Shown: positions 5,477 through 10,867 of the stretch, in pieces
Position numbering within the stretch: position 1 is the first letter of the stretch
How the letters are laid out: each line of letters begins with the position of its first letter
From: Chloroflexota bacterium
GTDB lineage: Bacteria > Chloroflexota > Anaerolineae > Aggregatilineales > Phototrophicaceae
Reading direction: 5' to 3'
Assembly (NCBI GenBank): GCA_023430545.1
Contig: JAEZAF010000097.1
Span: 1-10,867 of the forward strand
DNA: 10,867 bases
Notes under the pieces: model-generated
The model's input: the letters and a program-made list of their open reading frames with translations, nothing else
The model's database searches: none
What the model was told of the DNA's origin: nothing
Translations under genes and position numbers: made by a program

Positions 5477-7270
5477 TCACGGCAGCGGCACCAACCCCTC
5501 GACTCCCGCATTCACCGCGTTCGGGATATACAGGCTCAGACCATCGTACAGCACCTTGCCACTGGTCCCGCGATTCTTCACCAGCACCTTGATCGAGGTC
5601 GGCACCTGTGTCAGCGTGAACTTCAGTTTGCTGCTGAAAGTCCCAAGTGATGCATAACCGGTGGTCGGCTGACGGATCTTGGCAATCGCCTTCTCGCGGC
5701 TCCCATCGGGATAATAGGCCACCGCCTTGACCTGTGTCATCACATGGCTGCCTTTGGCATTGACGAAACCATCCAGCACCAGCGTATCGCCGATGTTCAG
5801 CGTAAACTGTGTCGGGTCGATTTCCTGCATCAGCTTGCTGCGCTCCCCTTCACGGCTGGCGAACTTGTAAACGCATGCACCCTGATACGTCGCCCGCGCC
5901 TGGGTGCATTTGCGCTTATCATTTGATGCGTGCTTCTGCGTCCACCCCATCGGGACTTTCACATCAGCGCTGTCACCCAGTTCAAAGCCGCCGTTGATCA
6001 GCAGTTCCTGCCCCGAAGACACCTGACGGTAGAACGTCACACTGTTGACCATCCCACTGGAGCCAATCACACTCCAGTCCGGCCCTGCTGCCAGACCGGA
6101 GCCGAAATAGCCGCCGGTCGCGGCATCATTCCCGGTCACAAACTGACTCTGCACCCACGTGCTGCCAATCATCGCGAAGACGTACACCGCGCCGCTGCTT
6201 TGCAGGGTACCAGCATCGTAATTCGGTGCGCCCACCAGCAGATGCTGCCCATTCCAGCCGACTTCCTCACCGAAGGTCTGGCCGGCCTGCGGCGTATTCG
6301 GTGTCAGATGCACAACCTGCGTCCAGCTCGCACCACTGCCTGCAAACAGATACACCGCGCCGCTGGCCGCACCGGTTGCCAGCCCCGGCGCACCCACCGC
6401 TACCTGTCCACCAGACGCGCCGCCGAAATACGACAGGCTGTAACCAAATCGCGCTGTGGCCTGCGGGGCAGACGCCGTCACGATCGCCCTCGGAGTCCAC
6501 GTCGCACCCCCGCCGGTATAAACCATCACCCGTCCGGCACGCGCCATCGCACCGACCGTCGCTTCCGGATCACCGATCAGCAGCGTCCCTGCTTCCAGCG
6601 CCAGTGACCGTCCCGCACCGCTGGCTGGGCTGTTGGTGACCAGCTTCGCCTGCTGCGCCCACGTGCTGCCGGTCCGCGTGAAGATATACACCGCGCCGCT
6701 GTCTGTACCTGCGGTGGTATCCGCCCCCGGTGCGCTGACGGCCAGCGTGTTCCCATCCAGTGCCAGCGCCACACCGAACAGGTCACCAGCCGCACGGTCA
6801 TTGGCGGTCAGGGTCGCCTGTAATGTCCACACACCAGCCGCACGGGTATAGAGGTAAACCGCCCCGGCGCTGTCATCCTGATAGTAGCTGCTGACGGCCA
6901 GCGTGTTATCGTCCAGTGCCAGCGCCTCGCCGAAAAACAGTCCACTGGTATTGACCGGGCTTTGCAGCACCTGCTGCTGCACCCAGTTAAAGCCAACCCG
7001 CGTGTAGACATACACCGCGCCGGTATCGAAGTTAATCGCCGTATCTTCACCGCTGGCCCCTACGGCAACCGTATCCCCGTTCAGCACCAGTGTCGCGCCG
7101 AAGTTGGTGCCGGGGCCGCCTTTCACCGTCTGGAAGGCTAATAACGCGCGTTCCTGAAGCGTACGATCTGACGCATCCTGCGCCTGTGTGTCAGGGACCA
7201 TAAGCGGGAACAACATCAGTAAAAACAGAGAAATTGCAAATGTGAGCGAAAAATTTTTGTTGGGCAGCAT
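5477..7270 (-). CDS. Secreted FG-GAP beta-propeller protein with C-terminal carbohydrate-binding-like domain
   Basis: I start this 597-residue protein at ATG 7270, where AGAGG lies 5 nt upstream. An in-frame TTG at 7318 and ATG at 7288 have no such site and would add residues before a clean signal peptide (MLPNKNFSLTFAISLFLLML..., cleavage near TQAQ, residue 30). Seven FG-GAP/integrin-alpha-like repeats follow, with their F-G or equivalent at about residues 56, 112, 164, 218, 274, 332 and 388. Each has a pattern like FGxxLALDGNTLAVSAPG...SGAVYIFTR...W, so a full seven-blade propeller is likely; the fourth unit (GAGRSLAL) lacks the F. From about residue 418 a beta-rich region beginning ELLINGGFE, with a later GWTQ, resembles CBM4/9-type sugar-binding modules, though this is a resemblance only. 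The role is probably surface or extracellular adhesion or polysaccharide binding. No catalytic motif or sorting signal is seen. Confidence 0.88.
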   Translation of the reverse strand: MLPNKNFSLTFAISLFLLMLFPLMVPDTQAQDASDRTLQERALLAFQTVKGGPGTNFGATLVLNGDTVAVGASGEDTAINFDTGAVYVYTRVGFNWVQQQVLQSPVNTSGLFFGEALALDDNTLAVSSYYQDDSAGAVYLYTRAAGVWTLQATLTANDRAAGDLFGVALALDGNTLAVSAPGADTTAGTDSGAVYIFTRTGSTWAQQAKLVTNSPASGAGRSLALEAGTLLIGDPEATVGAMARAGRVMVYTGGGATWTPRAIVTASAPQATARFGYSLSYFGGASGGQVAVGAPGLATGAASGAVYLFAGSGASWTQVVHLTPNTPQAGQTFGEEVGWNGQHLLVGAPNYDAGTLQSSGAVYVFAMIGSTWVQSQFVTGNDAATGGYFGSGLAAGPDWSVIGSSGMVNSVTFYRQVSSGQELLINGGFELGDSADVKVPMGWTQKHASNDKRKCTQARATYQGACVYKFASREGERSKLMQEIDPTQFTLNIGDTLVLDGFVNAKGSHVMTQVKAVAYYPDGSREKAIAKIRQPTTGYASLGTFSSKLKFTLTQVPTSIKVLVKNRGTSGKVLYDGLSLYIPNAVNAGVEGLVPLP

Positions 7271-7275
7271 CGGGA

Positions 7276-7280
7276 CCTCT
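7276..7280 (-). promoter_or_regulatory. Shine-Dalgarno that sets the FG-GAP protein start
   Basis: Minus-strand AGAGG is 5 nt before ATG 7270. The start it selects places the signal peptide at the very N-terminus. Confidence 0.5.
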
Positions 7281-7582
7281 GGCAGCATTTTTAATTGAAA
7301 TAGCTTCAGGATAGGCAATCTATATGAATGTGTACTGAGGATTCGCGGGAATTTAAAGGAATCCGGCAGAGTTTCGGAGAAATTTTACGCAGCCCATACG
7401 GTTTTCCTGCCGATTCCGAACGCTGTCATAACCATAGGCGCTTCCTGATCAGTCGGTACTTTAAAGATTGGGCCGGATGATTTGAAAACTCTAACCGCAC
7501 AACAAGAACATTCGTGCTACACTGTAGAGTACTCGCACCTTAACATCTCTTCTCTGACGGCCGGCTCCCAGCTTCCAGTAGG

Positions 7583-7630
7583 TGCGGATTCAATGCCGTC
7601 CCCATATGCAGCAACTTAAGCAAATTGCAG
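7583..7630 (-). repeat. Repeat family tail, inverted partial copy E
   Basis: Read on the minus strand this gives GCTTAAGTTGCTGCATATGGGG and then GGCATTGAATCC. The first part matches the tails of copies C (7800-7818) and D (8099-8119). It carries only the tail and not the outer stem. It is preceded by GGTGCGGATTCAATGCCG, which resembles the tail's own end module in direct orientation. Confidence 0.6.
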
Positions 7631-7703
7631 ATTTAAAAACCGGCGTGAATCCGTAAAAACCATCTCCTAAGCAGCATAGCAAGTAATGCTGCCCTTCGTA
7701 AAA

Positions 7704-7835
7704 CCTGTTTTTCTCCCTTCCCTCGGAGCGAAGCGACTGGGGGAAGGGAAAGCATGCGCAGCATGCCGGGATGGGGGGGCTTTTTTCGCCTCAAATCTCT
7801 AAAGTTGCTGCACATGGGGCGGCTTCAATGCCGCC
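7704..7835 (+). repeat. Modular hairpin repeat, copy C
   Basis: The copy begins CCTGTTTTTCTCCC. The outer stem TCCCTTCCC (7714-7722) pairs with GGGAAGGGA (7741-7749) around a short loop (TCGGAGCGAAGCGACTGG). Immediately right of it is a small hairpin, GCATGC (7752-7757), loop GCA, GCATGC (7761-7766). It occupies the same site as GCGGAATTTATTCCGC in copies A and D but is unrelated in sequence. It is followed by CGGGATGGGGGGGCTTTTTT, and then by the tail with GTTGCTGCACATGGGGCGG and a terminal GGCGG/CCGCC stem (7818-7835). Confidence 0.75.
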
Positions 7836-7840
7836 AAGGC

Positions 7841-7950
7841 GTACCAAGTTAAGCAAGTTACACGCTCGAAATTAGGCCGCCAAGACCCCCACCTAAATCT
7901 CTCCCCGGCGCAACAAGTTGCACTGAAAGGGGAGGTCTTTTCATACTCCC
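7841..7950 (-). repeat. Modular hairpin repeat, inverted copy F
   Basis: Read on the minus strand the order is AAAAGACCTCCCC, a small hairpin GCAAC-TT-GTTGC (7910-7921), GGGGAGAGATTTAGG, then TGGGGGTCTT and a tail GCTTAACTTGGTACGCC. GATTTAGG(A)TGGGGGTCTT also occurs in copy B in direct orientation. CTCCCC (7901-7906) pairs with GGGGAG (7929-7934), and AAGACC (7882-7887) can pair with GGTCTT (7934-7939). It sits back to back with copies C and D. Confidence 0.65.
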
Positions 7951-7954
7951 ACAT

Positions 7955-8135
7955 CCTGTTTTTCTCCCTTCCCTCGGAGAGTAAATCGAGGTGCATAGCA
8001 AACTCCGGTTTGCCGAGTGGTTAGCATTGCAAGCAATGCCGGGAAGGGAAAGCGGAATTTATTCCGCAGGGATGGGGGGCTTTTCCGCCTTGCAAATCCT
8101 TAACTTGCTGCGCATGGGGGGGATTCAATGCCGCC
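7955..8135 (+). repeat. Modular hairpin repeat, copy D, with three small hairpins
   Basis: It begins CCTGTTTTTCTCCCTTCCC like copy C but has an enlarged loop holding two perfect small hairpins: GCAAAC-TCCG-GTTTGC (7998-8013) and GCATTGC-AA-GCAATGC (8024-8039). The outer stem closes with GGGAAGGGAA, and a third hairpin, GCGGAAT-TT-ATTCCGC (8052-8067), identical to that in copy A, follows. Then come AGGGATGGGGGGCTTTT and the tail CTTAACTTGCTGCGCATGG with ATTCAATGCCGCC. Confidence 0.75.
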
Positions 8136-8157
8136 CGCTGAGTACCTTGTTGCAGCA

Positions 8158-8194
8158 GCACAAAATTTTTTGTGCGGCAGCAGCAGCAGCAGCA
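8158..8194. repeat. AT-core hairpin next to a (GCA)6 tract
   Basis: GCACAAAA (8158-8165), loop TT, TTTTGTGC (8168-8175) is a perfect 8-bp hairpin. It has the same 2-nt loop design as the small hairpins in copies A and D. Six GCA units follow at 8177-8194, and GCAGCA also precedes the hairpin. The hairpin may have been inserted into, or grown within, a GCA run. Confidence 0.7.
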
Positions 8195-8248
8195 AGCCGA
8201 TTTTGAACCTGAAACGCGTGTGACACCGCCCCGATTGCTGCACATTGC

Positions 8249-8264
8249 AGCAGCAATTGCTGCT
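8249..8264. repeat. 16-bp perfect palindrome in the TGC-rich tail
   Basis: AGCAGCAATTGCTGCT is its own reverse complement. It sits among further TTGCTGCA and GCAGCA units between 8233 and 8293. No adjoining promoter elements were recognised. Confidence 0.6.
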
Positions 8265-8342
8265 ACAGGCACAATACTGCCGCAGCACGCTGCAAATCCG
8301 CCGGACTTTGGAATCCAATTTTCAAACAGGGTCTCTAAACAT

Positions 8343-8375
8343 TTTACATATTGAAGCAGGTTTAAATCAGCCTAT
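8343..8375 (+). repeat. 33-bp dispersed near-repeat, copy 2
   Basis: Matches 5251-5283 at 26 of 33 positions. It ends just before GGTGATCACC, a 10-bp palindrome at 8376-8385, and 20 bp before the murJ stop codon. Confidence 0.45.
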
Positions 8376-8395
8376 GGTGATCACCAGTCGTCAGA

Positions 8396-10129
8396 TCAGC
8401 CACGCACCCGCCGCATGATCATCTGGGCGATCCAGCGCACTTCGTCGATGCGCAGCAGAAGCGCCATTGACGCGAAGGCCAGCACACTGACGCCGCCGCT
8501 GATGCCGACAAATATCACCTCTTCGATCAGCCGGTTCTGATCCAGCACGGGATCGAGCAGGTTAATCGTCACCAGCGCCGCGACCGACATCACCGCCGCT
8601 GCCAGTGAGGTCTTCAGCAGGGTCAGCAGCAGGCGCTGTCCACCGAGTCCCTTCAGCCGACGCTGTAATAGAAAGCCGGAGATCAGCGCGTGCAGGATAT
8701 GCTTGACCGTGTCCGCGATCATCAGGCTGTAGAATCCGTAGTGCGGCTGAAGCACCAGCGCCACGCCCATATAAACCGCCAGCGTGAACAGCCCGATCAG
8801 CGCCGGTGTCAGTGTATCCTGACGGGCATAGAAGGCATAGACCAGCAGCAGGTCAATCGCGGCGAACGGCAGCCCGATCAGGTACAGCCGCAGCACCTGC
8901 GCCGTGGTCTCGGTATCTGCCGCCGTAAATTGTCCATGCTGAAGCAGCAGCGCGATAATCGGCATCGCCAGCACGAACATGCCCACCGCCGCCGGGACGA
9001 TCAGCGTCGTCGCCAGCCGCAGCCCTAAGCCGAGCGTGCTCTTGAAGGCCTGTTCCGTCTGTTCGGCGGTCTGCTGTGCCAGTGTCGGCAGAATGGCGAT
9101 GCTGATGGCCGTCGCGACCAGCCCCTGCGGGAACTGGATCAGCATCGTCGCGTAATCCATGTAGCTGATCGCACCGACGCCGCTGCGGTCTGCCAGAATG
9201 TAGCTGAAAGGCCGGATGACCAGCGTGTCCATCACCAGCGAGAACATCACCGGCGCGTACAGTGTCATAATGCGGCGCAGCGCCGGATGCCGCCAGTTAA
9301 GCGTAAAACGCAGGCGCGAGTTTCGCAGCCCCACTACCTGCATGACAAGCTGCATCACTGCGCCGGTCAGCCAGCCAAGCGCCATCACCGTGATCGCATG
9401 CGGGGCACGTCCGACCACCAGTGTCGCGCCGGTCGCCCCGACGACGGGCAGCATCTGCGGTGGTGCGACAAACAGCACCGTAACGGCCACAATCGCGCCG
9501 TTGAAGACCACACCCGCCAGCGCCGGGAAGGTGAACCGCTTCAGCGCGTACAGCGTCCCGCTGAGGACGGCGAACATGCCCATGAAGATCAGCGCGGGCA
9601 GCGTGATGCGGAAGAGGTCGGTCGCCAGCATCCGCGTCTGCACATCGGCCTGACTGAAGATCGCGATCACCTGCGGGGCGAACACCTGAAGCACCAGTAC
9701 AATCCCGCTCAGGATCACAGTCACCATACTCAGCAGTACCGAGACCAGCCGCCACAGTTCATCCTTGCCCTTCAGTGTGACGACTTCACTCAGCACCGGG
9801 ATAATCGCGCCGTTGACATGTCCGGCGATCAGCAGATCGTATAGCGCGGTCGGGATCAGCGTGGCCGTCTTGAAGGCGTCCGTCGCGGCCCCGGCCCCGA
9901 ACAGATTGGTCTGCACGACCACCCGCGCCAGTCCCAGCACGCGGCTGGCGATATTCCCCAGCGCCAGAATGCCGGTCGCCTTCGCCACCCGCTCCTGTGT
10001 GTCCTGCTGGCTGTCTCGGCTGTCGGACGCTGCGTCCTGAAGCACCTCGATCTCAGCCGCTACATCGGCTGTGAGGCCGCCGGGACTGGAGTTCGTATCA
10101 ATCGTCTGGGCGATATTTTCAGACGTCAT
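8396..10129 (-). CDS. murJ: MurJ/MviN-family lipid II flippase, divergent
   Basis: A 577-residue polytopic membrane protein of the MOP superfamily with about 14 hydrophobic segments, preceded by an unusual hydrophilic, acidic N-terminal extension of about 50 residues. MurJ moves lipid II, the undecaprenyl-linked peptidoglycan precursor, to the outer membrane face. Family phrases are clear: ASRVLGLAR (61-69), FGAGAATDAF (77-86), IIPVLSE, and a FPQGLVATAISIAILPTL block. Aligned by eye with E. coli MurJ, R63, R69 and D84 match R18, R24 and D39. However, R52 corresponds to Y97, and D269/R270 (YADRLMEFP) correspond to Thr/Met (YATMLIQFP). It may be a MurJ paralogue with another lipid-linked substrate. 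The start is ATG 10129 with no clear Shine-Dalgarno. It lies 161 bp downstream of the rfaE2-like gene on the same strand; I see no firm signal in that gap. Confidence 0.85.
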   Translation of the reverse strand: MTSENIAQTIDTNSSPGGLTADVAAEIEVLQDAASDSRDSQQDTQERVAKATGILALGNIASRVLGLARVVVQTNLFGAGAATDAFKTATLIPTALYDLLIAGHVNGAIIPVLSEVVTLKGKDELWRLVSVLLSMVTVILSGIVLVLQVFAPQVIAIFSQADVQTRMLATDLFRITLPALIFMGMFAVLSGTLYALKRFTFPALAGVVFNGAIVAVTVLFVAPPQMLPVVGATGATLVVGRAPHAITVMALGWLTGAVMQLVMQVVGLRNSRLRFTLNWRHPALRRIMTLYAPVMFSLVMDTLVIRPFSYILADRSGVGAISYMDYATMLIQFPQGLVATAISIAILPTLAQQTAEQTEQAFKSTLGLGLRLATTLIVPAAVGMFVLAMPIIALLLQHGQFTAADTETTAQVLRLYLIGLPFAAIDLLLVYAFYARQDTLTPALIGLFTLAVYMGVALVLQPHYGFYSLMIADTVKHILHALISGFLLQRRLKGLGGQRLLLTLLKTSLAAAVMSVAALVTINLLDPVLDQNRLIEEVIFVGISGGVSVLAFASMALLLRIDEVRWIAQMIMRRVRG

Positions 10130-10290
10130 GCGGGTTTGGTTTTCTCAATCGGATTACCGGTTACCGATGCTAACAATAAAACAGGATTTCGCAGGGCTGC
10201 GGATAACACAGCGCTTCGCTGGTTTAGGATTTGCAGTGTTGAACAGATCTGTCACGGTCCGTTCTGTAAACGTTCCGTGTTCCATGTCAT

Positions 10291-10764
10291 TTAACGTGGC
10301 AGTGCCTGAATCTTCTGAATCAGCGCCGTCGTACTGTGATCGGGCAGCAGGTCGATCAGCTCGACGCGTCCACCGTAAGACTCGACGGTCGGGCGCTCCG
10401 GCAGCGGCTTGTCATGATAATCGCCCCCCTTCACGTAAATATCCGGCTGTAAAGCGCGGATCACGGTATCGGCGGTCGCTTCCTCGAAAATGATCACACC
10501 CTCAACCACACGCAGCGCCGCCAGCAGACGCGCCCGTTCCGCTGCCGGGACAATCGGACGCCCCGCGCCTTTCAGCAGTTGGGTGGAGGCGTCGCCGTTC
10601 AGCCCGACGAACAGCACATCACCGAGGGCGCGTGCCTTTTCCAGATAATCCAGATGTCCCGCGTGCAGCAGGTCGAAATGGCCGTTGGTGAAGACAATCA
10701 CACGGCCCTGCCTGCGCAGGAGTTCACATTCATTCTGAGCATCGGCCAGGGTCAGTGTCGCCAT
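10291..10764 (-). CDS. rfaE2: RfaE2-type D-glycero-beta-D-manno-heptose 1-phosphate nucleotidyltransferase
   Basis: A 157-residue cytoplasmic nucleotidyltransferase equivalent to the C-terminal domain of E. coli HldE. The family transfers a nucleotide to heptose 1-phosphate, giving activated heptose for surface glycans. Visible features are TNGHFDLLHAGH (26-37, with the HxGH motif at 34-37; many homologues have Cys instead of His29), LGDVLFVGLNGDAS (47-60), KGAGRPIVPAAERARLLAAL (65-84), PDIYVKGGDY (107-116) and the C-terminal HSTTALIQKI. The kinase domain of HldE is absent, as in stand-alone RfaE2. The related glycerol-3-phosphate cytidylyltransferases share HxGH, but the VKGGDY and HSTT motifs favour RfaE2. 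The start is ATG 10764 with only a weak GGAT upstream. A candidate promoter lies at 10809-10837. Confidence 0.88.
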   Translation of the reverse strand: MATLTLADAQNECELLRRQGRVIVFTNGHFDLLHAGHLDYLEKARALGDVLFVGLNGDASTQLLKGAGRPIVPAAERARLLAALRVVEGVIIFEEATADTVIRALQPDIYVKGGDYHDKPLPERPTVESYGGRVELIDLLPDHSTTALIQKIQALPR

Positions 10765-10808
10765 ATATCCAAAACCTACTCTGTATCAGAGACCGAACAA
10801 TCCGCGTT

Positions 10809-10837
10809 ACGATACTGGCAGACCGCCCAATTTGCAA
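10809..10837 (-). promoter_or_regulatory. Candidate promoter of the rfaE2-like gene
   Basis: On the minus strand TTGCAA (10837-10832), a 17-nt spacer and TATCGT (10814-10809) each match the sigma-70 consensus at 4 of 6 positions, about 45 nt before the start codon. This is a weak call. Confidence 0.3.
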
Positions 10838-10867
10838 GCTGGCTAATTATGCAGGTGGTGTAATCCA

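Larger units (their letters stand above)
7271..8395. other. 1.1-kb non-coding island packed with repeats
   Basis: No credible gene lies between the FG-GAP start and the murJ stop. 7271-7580 is unremarkable AT-richer sequence that should hold the FG-GAP promoter; I could not pick a convincing -35/-10 pair. One small inverted repeat (CTACA-C-TGTAG, 7517-7527) is present. 7583-8135 is nearly continuous repeat sequence in alternating orientation, 8145-8290 is GCA/TGC-rich, and 8343-8375 is a near-repeat. Short open frames here are translations of repeat sequence: the peptide SLPPVASLRGK from copy C reappears as SLPPVAALRGK from half-copy A'. Confidence 0.75.

Noticed and set aside
5930..6607. 225-codon plus-strand frame opposite the FG-GAP gene
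   Set aside because: It is antisense to a repeat-rich gene with a clear signal peptide, has Arg/His-rich composition, and contains no motif.
7271..7318. Longer FG-GAP protein start at TTG 7318 or ATG 7288
   Set aside because: No Shine-Dalgarno precedes either, whereas ATG 7270 has AGAGG at 5 nt and begins a normal signal peptide.
8012..8022. tRNA-like D-arm sequence GCCGAGTGGTT
   Set aside because: No acceptor stem, anticodon arm or T-arm (GTTCGA) surrounds it, and it lies inside the enlarged loop of repeat copy D between two small hairpins.
7583..8135. CRISPR array
   Set aside because: Repeat copies are unequal in length, alternate in orientation, and have no uniform spacers or cas genes.
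7633..8354. Several 60-83-codon open frames on both strands
   Set aside because: They translate repeats, GCA tracts and hairpins, give low-complexity peptides and have no convincing ribosome sites.
8376..8385. GGTGATCACC palindrome as murJ terminator
   Set aside because: The stem would have no loop and no T-run follows on the minus strand.

Overview
The window looks like a piece of a Chloroflexota genome, most likely from the Anaerolineae side. This is inferred from style and not proven. The signs are secreted or tail-anchored proteins with Pro/Thr linkers (TPTYTPTATPT type), a lipid-free-looking WD40 propeller protein, a large secreted FG-GAP propeller protein, a moderately GC-rich housekeeping background, and G/C-rich hairpin repeats in nearly every large gap. 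Nothing here is plasmid- or phage-like. I see no transposase, integrase, tRNA, rRNA or CRISPR array.

Layout. 3-599 (+): 3' end of a P/T-rich protein with a C-terminal membrane anchor. 600-836: convergent gap with a hairpin and two oppositely oriented copies of a repeat family. 837-2016 (-): a probable two-gene unit, a DUF952 protein followed by type I methionine aminopeptidase. 2017-2162: divergent promoter region with a 14-bp palindrome. 2163-3251 (+): an AT-rich seven-blade WD40 protein whose last codons lie inside the terminator of the convergent ABC gene. 3287-5023 (-): complete ABC exporter half-transporter, with its own candidate promoter, a 17-codon candidate leader ORF and an upstream terminator-like hairpin. 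5220-5476: repeat copies. 5477-7270 (-): secreted seven-repeat FG-GAP protein with a carbohydrate-binding-like C-terminal domain. 7271-8395: about 1.1 kb without a gene, filled with repeat copies in both orientations and a GCA/TGC-rich tail. 8396-10129 (-): MurJ/MviN-family flippase lacking several charged residues important in E. coli MurJ. 10291-10764 (-): RfaE2-type heptose-1-phosphate nucleotidyltransferase.

The genes do not form one pathway, but most concern the cell surface: nucleotide-activated sugar formation, a lipid-linked precursor flippase, an exporter, and three exported or anchored proteins. The most unusual signal is in the non-coding DNA. A family of roughly 100-180-bp repeats has a conserved outer stem that carries exchangeable small perfect hairpins (5-7 bp stem, 2-4 nt loop). 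These are present, absent or different at the same site in different copies.

All alignments and counts were made by eye.
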